From positions 1 to 41,203 of the forward strand of contig JADKKI010000041.1 in assembly GCA_016720595.1 (NCBI GenBank): 41,203 nucleotides of DNA, written 5' to 3'. Position numbers and translations under genes: made by a program. This document shows positions 17,937-25,365 of this stretch, one piece after another; position 1 is the first letter of the stretch, and each line of letters opens with the position of its first letter. The DNA comes from Myxococcales bacterium. Its GTDB lineage: Bacteria; Myxococcota_A; Polyangia; Haliangiales; Haliangiaceae. The notes under the pieces were generated by a model. That model searched no databases, was not told the DNA's origin, and saw only the letters and a program-made list of their open reading frames with translations.

Positions 17937-18178
17937 CACGTCTCCGGAGCGAGGTCCGTGTTCGCCTTGTCGCTGGGCGCGGGCTTCGGGGTCGGTGTGC
18001 CGCAACTCGCTGGACTCGGGGCGCACGAACAGGTCGGGTCTGGCTGGCAGCCCGCCTGCTGAAGGCTGATCGCGCCGATCACGATCGGAGGCACGTACTT
18101 CGCCATCTGCATCAGCCGCCGGCGCGTGACGTTCACCGCTTCCACGGGCTCAGTGGCTTCGCGCTTTTTATCCGACAT
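17936..18178 (-). CDS. 80-aa small protein, candidate RiPP precursor
   Basis: ATG 18178 is chosen over the in-frame TTG 18196 because ggag lies suitably upstream. The peptide starts MSDKKREATEPVEAVNV, then TRRRLMQMAKYVPPIVIGAI, then SLQQAGC and a Cys/Pro/Ser-rich tail with Cys at 44, 50, 52 and 59, and ends NTDLAPET. A Lys-Tyr-x-x-Pro-x-hydrophobic element (KYVPPIV) followed by a short hydrophobic run resembles leader motifs bound by PqqD-type domains in lasso and related peptides. The C-terminal part is a plausible core. The stop overlaps the radical SAM start by one base. Alternative: TRRRLMQ...QAGC could be a Tat-like lipoprotein signal, making it a small secreted Cys-rich lipoprotein. Gene context favours a modified peptide; both could hold. 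Confidence 0.6.
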   Translation of the reverse strand: MSDKKREATEPVEAVNVTRRRLMQMAKYVPPIVIGAISLQQAGCQPDPTCSCAPSPASCGTPTPKPAPSDKANTDLAPET

Positions 18179-18204
18179 CGAGGGCTCCAGCTCCAACTAC
18201 GTAT

Positions 18205-18237
18205 GATTCCGCGGACCGTCCGGACGTTCACGGAATC
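18205..18237. promoter_or_regulatory. 33-bp imperfect dyad upstream of the small-peptide gene
   Basis: Left arm gattccgcggaccgtcc (18205-18221) pairs with right arm ggacgttcacggaatc (18222-18237). The outer 7 bp and the inner 10-bp palindrome CGTCCGGACG are perfect, with two mismatches and one bulge between them. It lies 26 bases upstream of the small-peptide start in the 209-bp divergent gap. It may be an operator or a 5'-UTR hairpin. No clear promoter boxes were identified. Confidence 0.6.
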
Positions 18238-18387
18238 GAGACGATCAAGCGAGGCCAGTCGACCACATCTCGGAGGGGGGCGGCAACAGTTCTCGTCACG
18301 GCTTCCCGAAGTGACCCGCCGCACCCACCAGGTGAGGAGATCACGAAGTATTCCTTGCGGCCACGAGACGTGCGATACGATTTCTCA

Positions 18388-19149
18388 ATGAGTCGCCTAC
18401 GCCTCGCAGTGCTCGTGTCCCTGGCCGCGTCCGCCTCCGCTTGCACGGGTGAGGACGGCCTATCCTACCTGACCGACCTCGCGGACGAGCCCGCAGGAAG
18501 CAACTGCTCGGCCGGTGGCGTCCAGGTGAACACGGGCCCAGACTCCAATGGAAACGGTGTCTTGGACGCCGCCGAGATCGAGACCACCAAGTACGTCTGC
18601 GGCAAGGCCACGCTGACGGACGTCACTCCCGAGCCCGCGGGCACGAACTGCAGCGCCGGTGGCGTGAAGATCCGGACCGGCATCGACACGGATGACAACG
18701 GCACCCTCGACGCGGGCGAGGTCAAGACGACGAACTACGTGTGCGGCTCGGGCGAGGCGGTGATCGCCAAGGGCTTCGCGATCCCGGGCGTCCTGGCCGC
18801 GGCGACACCCACCACCATCCTCCCCGTCGGCATCACCACGACGAGTCCGGGCACCCTGCTCGCGATCGGCACGTCGGATCTGTTCTGCACGGCGGCCGAG
18901 TGCCCGGCCGGCAATCCGGCGGTGTCCGGATACCTGTGGATCGCCGATGGCCTCGACGTGGTCGCGCCGGTCGCGGAGTACGACTACCTGTTCATGGAGC
19001 CGGGCGTCACCCACTCCGTGACGCGCACGGCGACGTTCCCGATCACGGGCGCTGGCGCGTACTCCTTCCACTTGCGAGGTCAGCGCGTGAGCGCGCAGGG
19101 CTCGTTCACGTTCTATCGCAGTGGGCTCACCCTGGTGTTCCTGCCCTGA
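18388..19149 (+). CDS. Lipoprotein with two EPAG-x-NC...YVC repeats (DUF7151-like)
   Basis: Start ATG 18388 gives MSRLRLAVLVSLAASASAC, a lipoprotein signal with lipobox ASAC at residue 19. Two tandem ~37-residue repeats follow: DEPAGSNCSAGGVQVNTGPD...TKYVCG and PEPAGTNCSAGGVKIRTGID...TNYVCG. Each has two Cys and a D-x-(N/D)-x-(N/D)G-x-LD Ca-binding-like loop. The C-terminal ~130 aa read as a beta-rich domain (GTLLAIGTSDLFCTAAECP ... TFYRSGLTLVFLP). Tandem repeats of this type are very common in Myxococcota surface lipoproteins and, as I recall, catalogued as DUF7151. It is divergent from the radical SAM cluster and four-base-coupled to the DUF192 gene. Function is unknown. Confidence 0.82.
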   Translation: MSRLRLAVLVSLAASASACTGEDGLSYLTDLADEPAGSNCSAGGVQVNTGPDSNGNGVLDAAEIETTKYVCGKATLTDVTPEPAGTNCSAGGVKIRTGIDTDDNGTLDAGEVKTTNYVCGSGEAVIAKGFAIPGVLAAATPTTILPVGITTTSPGTLLAIGTSDLFCTAAECPAGNPAVSGYLWIADGLDVVAPVAEYDYLFMEPGVTHSVTRTATFPITGAGAYSFHLRGQRVSAQGSFTFYRSGLTLVFLP

Positions 19150-19613
19150 GCCGCTCGTCCTGGCTCGCGGTTGTCCTGCTCGTCGTGGTCGGGTGCCGCG
19201 CAGAGCGTCACCGCACTCAGCTCATCGATCCCGAAGCTCCGGTCCGCGTCGCGATCCATACGGTGTCCGGGGAGGCCATCGTCACCGTCGAGGTCGCCGA
19301 CACCAAGCCCGTGATCAACAAGGGGCTCATGGACCGACGTGACCTGGGCGCGGAGCGCGGGATGCTGTTCTTCATGGGCAAGGAGCGTGACTGGTCGTTC
19401 TGGATGCACGACACGTTGATCCCGCTCGACATGATCTTCATCACGACGGACCTCACCGTCGCGGGCGTCGTCCATGACGCTCAGCCCCAGACCGAGACGT
19501 CACGCAAGGTTGGCGCGATCTCGCTCTACGTCCTCGAGGTCAACGCGGGATGGTCAGCGGCCCATGGGGTCGAGACCGGCGCGCGGGTGCGGTTCGAGAA
19601 CATCAAGCCGTGA
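19146..19613 (+). CDS. DUF192 family exported protein
   Basis: The reading includes a lipoprotein-like signal (WLAVVLLVVVGC), then the DUF192 core: VADTKPVINKGLMDRRDLG, ERGMLFFMGKERDWSFWMHD, TLIPLDMIFITTDLTVAGVV and NAGWSAAHGVETGARVRF. DUF192 proteins are small beta-barrel exported proteins of unknown function. No ATG, GTG or TTG lies in frame at the expected start. The only in-frame candidate giving a whole signal is CTG at 19146, which would overlap the upstream stop as CTGA. Either CTG is used or an indel hides the true start. Stop TGA 19611-19613 abuts the convergent ligase gene. Confidence 0.8.
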   Translation: MSRSSWLAVVLLVVVGCRAERHRTQLIDPEAPVRVAIHTVSGEAIVTVEVADTKPVINKGLMDRRDLGAERGMLFFMGKERDWSFWMHDTLIPLDMIFITTDLTVAGVVHDAQPQTETSRKVGAISLYVLEVNAGWSAAHGVETGARVRFENIKP

Positions 19614-21905
19614 TCAGGGCGGCGGGACGTCGAGATCGCGCGCGCGCTGCGCAGCCTCGAGAGTCTGGAGCCTCGACGTGATCGCACCGCGCTGATCCTC
19701 GGTCACGTCGCCAGAGGTCCCCAGGCGACGCAGGCACTTCTTGACCGCGTCTGGCTCGCCGATCGCGGCGAGGGCGTCGCAGCGGACCAGCCATGCGCGC
19801 ACCTTCTCGTCCCGTCGCCCGGGCCAGCTCTCGACGTCGTCGAGGAGCTTGACGACCTCGGCGTAGCTCTGCTGTCGCATCAGCACCTCCGCGAGGGCGA
19901 AGCGTGCTCCTCGGTCGGGCAGGAGCTTCGCGCAACGTCGAGCTGCGAGCTCGGCTGCTCGAGGCTCGGCGTGCTGCATCACGTTCGCGTAGACGAGGTC
20001 GCACGCGCGGGCGTTGTTCGTACCGAGCTCCAGCACGCGTCCGAGCCAGATCGTCGTGACCTCGGGATGCCGGAGCCGATCCAGCGTTGCGACCACGAGA
20101 TCGATCTGCGGATCGTCGGCGGGGATCGCCGCGGCCGCGAGCTCGGGGGGAAACACCGCGACGATCTCGGTCAGCAACGACTCGGGTGACTTCTCCACGC
20201 GGAGCGCGGTGGCGTACTCGAGGGCCGCCTGCTGGAGATGGCCGGTGTTGAACAGGAGCCGTGCGGCGAGGCGATGCAGGCCAGGGTGAGTCGGGTGGAG
20301 CATCAGGGCGTGGTTGAGCAGCCGCACGCCGAGGGGATCGTTCCGCCGCATCATCACCTCGGCGGCTCGCGCGTAGACGAAGTAGTCGAGCGGATGTCGC
20401 TCGGCGGCCGCACGGAGGTCGTCGAAGGTCGAGCTTCGCTTCTGGAGGGCCTCGTGCTCGTCGTCGATGGACGTGGTCGCGCTGGACAGCAGCAGCAGCG
20501 CCCCGACGACCAGCATCACGAGCTGCCCCACGCGGACGCCACGCGCGATCGCCAACCTGCGAGCCGTCACCTCCCGCAGCGGCACGTAGGACAGCGTCGC
20601 TGCTACCGCCGTCAACGGGATGGCGATTCCAAGGAGCTCGATCCCGAAGTCCACGTTGCTCTGGGCGATCACCACCACGATGGCGCCGAGTGCTGCCGCG
20701 ACGAGGGGGCCGTCTCGCCACTTACGCAGCGCGACGACCGCGAACCAGATGGCCGTGATCCCGAGGAGGATCGCTCCAGGAACTCCCCAATCGACGATGG
20801 CCTGGAGGTACTCGTTCTCCACGTGCGAGAAGGTGACCGTGCCGCTCGCGGGGTGGACATGGGTGAACGCCGCCTCGAACGCGCCGCGCCCGTTGCCGAG
20901 CCACGGGGCCTCCTCGATCAGGGTCATCGCGGAGCGCCACGCCGCGAACTTCGTGTTCGAGTGCGAGACCTCGTCGAACGAAGTGTTCGCGAGCTGGTGG
21001 CCGACGTTGCTGGCGCTCGTGTAGACGACCAGGACGACCACGCAGGCCGCCACGACCCCGATCGGCAGCGAGCTGGTCAGGAACGTCGCAGTCCGGCGCT
21101 TCGGGACCTCGGAGGAGCCCCCGCTGAGGTGCTGCCCGAGCAGCACCGCGACCGTGACGAGCGCCCCGGCGACGAGCGAGATGGTGGCACCTCGCGAGAC
21201 CGTCGCGACCGTGACGGAGCCCGCGGCGCAGGCGACCGTGAGCCATCCGACGCGTGCCCAGGTTGGCTGGCGTCGGTAGGCGGCGAGGCCGATCGCGAGG
21301 ACGGCGCCCATCGCCATCGCGCACCCGAGATGGTTGAGGTTGAGCAGCGGACCGATCAGATGAGGCCCGACGTGGTGGAACTCGTAGACTCCGAACAGGG
21401 AGGTCGCGCCGAACACGTGATGCAACCCGACGACGACCGCCACGAGCCCGAGCAGCGCTCCGACGAGCGCGAGGAGCTGAAACCGACCTCGCTCGGTCGT
21501 GGCGATCCGCAAGGCGTGCATGGCGAACCCGAGCAGGATCACGAAGAAGGCGAGGCCACGCAGCGTGCCGGGGACATCGAGCGAGCTGCAGGTCGCTGGC
21601 GCGGTCCCGAGGAGCAGGGCCCCATCCTCACGCAGACCGGCGCCGGTGGGCTCGAGCACGAACAGCAGGCCTCGGGGCAGCGGGACGAGCTGGACGGCGC
21701 ACAGCAACGCGGCGAGCCCGAGGAACACGCTCAACGGCGATGGCCGCGCAAACTCGCGACGCGACCAGACCCGTGGGGCGAGCGACAACGCGACCAGGAT
21801 CGCGACCGCGGCCTGGACTCCTCGCAGGGCGCCGCCGACGCCGAAGATCGCCACAAGCATCGCCGCCGCCAGCAAGGTCGTCGCGACCAGATCCCGTGAG
21901 CGCAC
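19614..21905 (-). CDS. O-antigen ligase/polymerase-like membrane protein with C-terminal TPR domain
   Basis: This is an intact 763-aa protein. Residues 1-470 hold about 12 hydrophobic helices with Wzy_C/WaaL features, including a large extracytoplasmic loop (FDEVSHSNTKFAAWRSAMTL, EAPWLGNGRGAFEAAFTHVH, THVHPASGTVTFSHVENEYL). H-x-E-N-E-Y with G-N-G-x-G is the typical ligase-loop signature. Residues ~490-763 are TPR-like helices (NDPLGVRLLNHALMLHPTHP, QQAALEYATALRVE). Such fusions polymerise surface glycans or transfer lipid-linked glycans to an acceptor in the periplasm. It is the second gene of a two-gene - strand unit, three bases after the Wza-type gene. A second Wzy-like gene lies at 26486-27727, so one may polymerise and the other ligate. 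Confidence 0.82.
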   Translation of the reverse strand: MRSRDLVATTLLAAAMLVAIFGVGGALRGVQAAVAILVALSLAPRVWSRREFARPSPLSVFLGLAALLCAVQLVPLPRGLLFVLEPTGAGLREDGALLLGTAPATCSSLDVPGTLRGLAFFVILLGFAMHALRIATTERGRFQLLALVGALLGLVAVVVGLHHVFGATSLFGVYEFHHVGPHLIGPLLNLNHLGCAMAMGAVLAIGLAAYRRQPTWARVGWLTVACAAGSVTVATVSRGATISLVAGALVTVAVLLGQHLSGGSSEVPKRRTATFLTSSLPIGVVAACVVVLVVYTSASNVGHQLANTSFDEVSHSNTKFAAWRSAMTLIEEAPWLGNGRGAFEAAFTHVHPASGTVTFSHVENEYLQAIVDWGVPGAILLGITAIWFAVVALRKWRDGPLVAAALGAIVVVIAQSNVDFGIELLGIAIPLTAVAATLSYVPLREVTARRLAIARGVRVGQLVMLVVGALLLLSSATTSIDDEHEALQKRSSTFDDLRAAAERHPLDYFVYARAAEVMMRRNDPLGVRLLNHALMLHPTHPGLHRLAARLLFNTGHLQQAALEYATALRVEKSPESLLTEIVAVFPPELAAAAIPADDPQIDLVVATLDRLRHPEVTTIWLGRVLELGTNNARACDLVYANVMQHAEPRAAELAARRCAKLLPDRGARFALAEVLMRQQSYAEVVKLLDDVESWPGRRDEKVRAWLVRCDALAAIGEPDAVKKCLRRLGTSGDVTEDQRGAITSRLQTLEAAQRARDLDVPPP

Positions 21906-21908
21906 GCG

Positions 21909-22544
21909 CTACCAGGGCCGCTCGGGCACGAAGATCTCATCGCCGGGCATCATCGGGAAGTTGGGTCGCTTCCCTTCCCCCATCATCTCCACCGGCAGCT
22001 TGTACGTCTGCTTCTTGCCGTCGACCACGCGAGTGACCCGCACCATGTTCTTGCGGGCAAGCGGCGCGAAGCCACCGCTCTGGGCGATCGCCTCCGTCAC
22101 GGTCATGCCTGGTGTGAACTTGATCGATCCGCTGTGGAGGACCTGACCGAACACCGCGCACTTGAGCGAGTTCACCTCGACCACCGTCAGGGAAACGACC
22201 GGATCCTTGAGGTACCCGTCCGCGAGCCGGGAGCGGATCTCCTCCTGCACCACCTGCGTCGTCTTGCCCCCGGCGGCCACACTCCCGATGAAGCGGACCT
22301 CCATCTGCCCAGAGCCATCGAGGCTGTAGGTCGCCTTGCTCTCCTGGGACCCGTAGAAGATGGTTAGCTCGATCTTGTCGCCCGGCCCGAGTGTGAGCTT
22401 GGTCGCATCGAAGGGCGCGATCGTCGGGTAGACAACCGGCGGGTTATCCCCACAGGAACAGATGGCAGCCAGGATCAGGACCGCGAGCACTCGAACGCCG
22501 TACATCAACGAAGGTGAGATGACAGACGGCACCGGTCGGTTCAT
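21909..22544 (-). CDS. Wza-type polysaccharide export lipoprotein
   Basis: The 211-aa protein has a lipoprotein signal (VRVLAVLILAAICSCGDNPP), a Poly_export domain (LTLGPGDKIELTIFYGSQES ... GQMEVRFIGSVAAGGKTTQV ... GYLKDPVVSLTVVEVNS) and one SLBB-like domain (CAVFGQVLHSGSIKFTPGMT ... AIAQSGGFAPLARKNMVRVT) ending PMMPGDEIFVPERPW. Wza-type proteins form the outer-membrane exit channel for capsule or exopolysaccharide. It is shorter than E. coli Wza (about 380 aa), as is common for single-SLBB members. Two starts are possible: ATG 22544 and an ATG 13 codons later at MYGVR. No matching Wzc/Wzb tyrosine kinase lies in this window. Confidence 0.87.
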   Translation of the reverse strand: MNRPVPSVISPSLMYGVRVLAVLILAAICSCGDNPPVVYPTIAPFDATKLTLGPGDKIELTIFYGSQESKATYSLDGSGQMEVRFIGSVAAGGKTTQVVQEEIRSRLADGYLKDPVVSLTVVEVNSLKCAVFGQVLHSGSIKFTPGMTVTEAIAQSGGFAPLARKNMVRVTRVVDGKKQTYKLPVEMMGEGKRPNFPMMPGDEIFVPERPW

Positions 22545-22657
22545 GCCAGATTCAGATGAACGTCGCTACCATCAGCGGCATCGTACCGAGAGCAGTCCGA
22601 CATCCGATTGACTCCACGCCTCGATTCCCGTAGGTTTGGAGCACGTAGGTCAGAGCC

Positions 22658-23260
22658 ATGAGATCCTTCACGAAATACCTGTCCGGCCTGGCGCTCCTCG
22701 CGACCGTGACCGTCCACGCACAGGGGGACTCGCCGGTGGCACCCGGAAAGCCCGCGGCGACCACACCCGGAAAGCCCGCGGCGACCGCGCCCGGAAAGCC
22801 CGCGGCGGCCAAGCTGACGCTGCCGCAGATGAAGGAGCGCGCATCGGCGCTGGAATCCCAGATGGCCGAGGACGCTCGTCATATCCGCCACCTGCAAGAG
22901 GTCGCGCGGAACCAGAAGGATGTCGTCAAGCTCAGCTGCGTCAACGACAAGCTGGTCGAGCTCAAGGCGCAGATGAACATGTTCGATACGTCGCGCCAGC
23001 AGTTCAGCTCGGTGGTGGACGGAGGCGCCACGGCGGATGCGGCGCGCCCGTCGTTCGTCGAGCTTGCTGGTGTGGCCGACACGGTGAAGACGCTCCGCGG
23101 AGATGCCGACTCCTGCATCGGAGTCCCCGATCTGTACAAGCAGGAATCCAACGTCGATGTGACACATCCGGACTTTCCGGATGATCCGACCGTGACCGAT
23201 CCGTTCGACCACAACGACACGGTCATCGAGCCTCCGGCCTATGCATCTCCGTTTGTCTGA
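22658..23260 (+). CDS. Periplasmic coiled-coil protein with a Pro-Gly-Lys repeat, function unknown
   Basis: This is an intact 200-aa product. Signal peptide MRSFTKYLSGLALLATVTVHAQ is followed by three repeats of the type PGKPAAT (encoded by 24-bp DNA repeats at 22741-22811) and a helical, probably coiled-coil segment (LPQMKERASALESQMAEDAR, NQKDVVKLSCVNDKLVELKA, QMNMFDTSRQQFSSV). The tail is Asp/Pro-rich (HPDFPDDPTVTDPFDHN). Similar 'KDVVKL-x-CVNDKL' proteins occur near polysaccharide export genes in Myxococcota, as far as I recall, without known function. It is divergent from the Wza-type gene and likely part of the export machinery by context. Confidence 0.7.
   Translation: MRSFTKYLSGLALLATVTVHAQGDSPVAPGKPAATTPGKPAATAPGKPAAAKLTLPQMKERASALESQMAEDARHIRHLQEVARNQKDVVKLSCVNDKLVELKAQMNMFDTSRQQFSSVVDGGATADAARPSFVELAGVADTVKTLRGDADSCIGVPDLYKQESNVDVTHPDFPDDPTVTDPFDHNDTVIEPPAYASPFV
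22741..22811 (+). repeat. 24-bp in-frame tandem repeat, three copies
   Basis: The unit acccggaaagcccgcggcga plus four variable bases begins at 22741 and 22765, and at 22789 with gcccgg in place of acccgg. It encodes TPGKPAAT-type octapeptides forming a flexible linker after the signal peptide. Confidence 0.85.
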
Positions 23261-23269
23261 TCTGTAACA

Positions 23270-23307
23270 GTCTGGAATCGCATGCCCTTTCGTCCGGGCG
23301 TCCAGAC
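23270..23307. promoter_or_regulatory. 7-bp inverted repeat upstream of the dehydratase operon
   Basis: GTCTGGA (23270-23276) and TCCAGAC (23301-23307) lie 24 bases apart in the 130-bp gap between the coiled-coil gene and the dehydratase gene. There is no T-tract, so it is a poor intrinsic terminator; a regulator site or weak hairpin is equally possible. A GGGGA/TCCCC pair lies further on (about 23353-23377). Confidence 0.3.
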
Positions 23308-23390
23308 GGTCGCGAGTCGACTATTTCGCTGGCGCTGATCCTCGATCCTAGGGGATGAACGCTGACGCAGTTCCCCTCGACTAATCGCCG

Positions 23391-25358
23391 ATGTCCCCTC
23401 GCATGCTGAACCGTGGCCTCCAGATCGCACTCGACATCGCGGTGCTGTCGGTCGCGTACTGGCTCGCGTTTCTGTTTCGGCTCGAGTTCACGCTGCCAGC
23501 GGCGTGGCTGACCGTGCTGCTCGTGACCTGGCCCTACGTCGTCGTCCTCCAGTACGCGGGGATGACGCTGTTCGGCGTCCCCAGGATGTCCTGGCGCTAC
23601 GTCAACATGAGCGACGGCGCGCGCATCCTGGTCGCGATCGGGGCCTCCTCCGCGCTGCTGATCACCGTGCGACTCGTGGGGCCCATGCTGAACGAGAGCG
23701 TGTCGATCGTGGTGATCCCGCTCGGGGTCCTCGCGATGAACTTCGCCCTCGCCTTCCTCGGACTGGTTGGGGTTCGCGCTCTCCGGAGGCTCCACGGTGA
23801 GGCCACCGATCGCCGAAGGCAGGACGTCGGCGAGGAGCTGACACGGGTCCTGTTGATCGGCGCGGGGCAGGCGGGGGTGATGGTGGCGCGCGAGCTCGCG
23901 AATCGCCCCGACCTCGGCCTCCATGCGGTGGGGTTCCTCGACGACGATCCGCACAAGCTCGGCGTGAGCATCGGTGGGTTGACCGTGCTCGGCAGGACGT
24001 CGGACGTCGGGGCGATCTCCGAGAGCAAGCACGTCCAGCGCGCCCTGATCACGATCGCCAACGCGCATGGTCAGGAGATCCGGCGCATCACCGAGCTCTG
24101 TCGTGACGCACGGATCGAGACGAAGATCATTCCCGGCATCTACGAGATCGTCGGCGACCGGGTGAATCTGTCACGGATTCGCGAGGTCGCGATCGAGGAC
24201 TTACTCGGACGCGAGCCCGTCCAGCTCGACGAGGAGATTGTCGGTGCTGCGATCCAGAGCCGTGTGGTCATGATCACCGGGGCCGGAGGCAGCATCGGGT
24301 CGGAGCTGTGCCGGCAGGTCGTCCGGTTCGGCCCCGCGCGCCTGGTGCTCGTCGAGCGGTTCGAGAACGCGTTGTTCGAGATCCACCGCGAGCTCACGGC
24401 GGCCTTTCCGCACGTGCAGATCGAGCCATGCATCGCCGATGTCTGCGATCGCATCCGAATGGAGCAGCTGTTCACGCTGGCGAGTCCCGAGCTGGTGTTT
24501 CATGCGGCCGCGCACAAGCACGTGCCGATGATGGAATGGAATCCGGGCGAGGCCGTGAAGAACAACGTCGGCGGAACGCGCATCGTCGCCGATCTCTCCG
24601 ACCGGTTTCGGGTCCAGCGGTTCGTGCTCGTGTCGACGGACAAGGCGGTCAATCCGACCTCCGTGATGGGCGCGACCAAGCGCGTCGCGGAGCTCTACCT
24701 GCAGACGCTGTCCCGTGGCTCGCTGACTCGCTTCGTCACGGTGCGGTTCGGGAACGTGCTGGGTTCTGCCGGGAGCGTGATCCCGATCTTCCGTGAACAG
24801 ATCGCGGCGGGTGGTCCGATCACGGTGACGCACCCCGAGATGCGCCGCTACTTCATGACGATTCCCGAGGCGAGCCAGCTCGTGCTCCAGGCCGGTGCGA
24901 TGGGCGATGGCGGTGAGGTCTTCATCCTAGACATGGGCGAGCCCGTCCGGATCGTCGACCTCGCGCGAGATCTGATCACGCTCTCGGGCCTGCGCCCCGA
25001 CGAAGATATCGAGATCCGGTTCAGTGGCGTCCGGCCGGGCGAGAAGCTGTTCGAGGAGCTCTCGACCGACAGCGAGCACGCCGACAAGACCAAACACCCG
25101 AAGGTCTTCATCGGCAGGATGACCACCTACTCGACGGATGCCGTGATGGTCGGCGTCGACACGCTCCTCGAGGTGGCCGCGGGAACCACGACGGATCCGA
25201 TCCGCGCGGCGCTCGGAGAGCTCGTCCCCGAGTACAAGATCGCTCGCCCCACCGTGGGCAAGGCCGTGCCGACCGTGGTCTCTGTGCCCGCGGAGCCCGT
25301 GGAAGATCCTGACCCACCCGGACGCAAGAGCGGCTCGACGCCCGCGGTCCCGAACTGA
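23391..25358 (+). CDS. Membrane-bound nucleotide-sugar 4,6-dehydratase (WbpM/PglF/CapD family)
   Basis: This is an intact 655-aa protein. Four TM helices (residues ~1-120) are followed by a first Rossmann domain (LLIGAGQAGVMVARELANRP, ~150-260) and a catalytic SDR domain starting at GAGGSIGSELCRQ (~295). It has AAHKHVPMMEWNP and the active-site block STDKAVNPTSVMGATKR (~415). Met replaces Tyr in the MxxxK position, as in WbpM and PglF. PGEKLFEEL closes the family signature. These enzymes convert UDP-GlcNAc to UDP-4-keto-6-deoxy sugar, the precursor of bacillosamine, QuiNAc/FucNAc or legionaminic acid. The next gene is a DegT aminotransferase that could use the product. Confidence 0.92.
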   Translation: MSPRMLNRGLQIALDIAVLSVAYWLAFLFRLEFTLPAAWLTVLLVTWPYVVVLQYAGMTLFGVPRMSWRYVNMSDGARILVAIGASSALLITVRLVGPMLNESVSIVVIPLGVLAMNFALAFLGLVGVRALRRLHGEATDRRRQDVGEELTRVLLIGAGQAGVMVARELANRPDLGLHAVGFLDDDPHKLGVSIGGLTVLGRTSDVGAISESKHVQRALITIANAHGQEIRRITELCRDARIETKIIPGIYEIVGDRVNLSRIREVAIEDLLGREPVQLDEEIVGAAIQSRVVMITGAGGSIGSELCRQVVRFGPARLVLVERFENALFEIHRELTAAFPHVQIEPCIADVCDRIRMEQLFTLASPELVFHAAAHKHVPMMEWNPGEAVKNNVGGTRIVADLSDRFRVQRFVLVSTDKAVNPTSVMGATKRVAELYLQTLSRGSLTRFVTVRFGNVLGSAGSVIPIFREQIAAGGPITVTHPEMRRYFMTIPEASQLVLQAGAMGDGGEVFILDMGEPVRIVDLARDLITLSGLRPDEDIEIRFSGVRPGEKLFEELSTDSEHADKTKHPKVFIGRMTTYSTDAVMVGVDTLLEVAAGTTTDPIRAALGELVPEYKIARPTVGKAVPTVVSVPAEPVEDPDPPGRKSGSTPAVPN

Positions 25359-25365
25359 GGGACCG

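Noticed and set aside
16782..18062. 426-codon + strand ORF
   Set aside because: It lies opposite the radical SAM gene, which has clear cluster motifs; the antisense product has biased Arg/Glu/Asp/Val content.
20238..21899. 553-codon + strand ORF
   Set aside because: It is antisense to the intact Wzy/ligase-TPR gene. Its product is Arg/Asp/Glu-rich with no motif, typical of an antisense frame in high-GC DNA.
23270..23377. Hairpins upstream of the dehydratase gene considered as a terminator or riboswitch
   Set aside because: Stems are only 5-7 bp, have no T-tract and match no riboswitch consensus known to me; listed only as a weak regulatory site.
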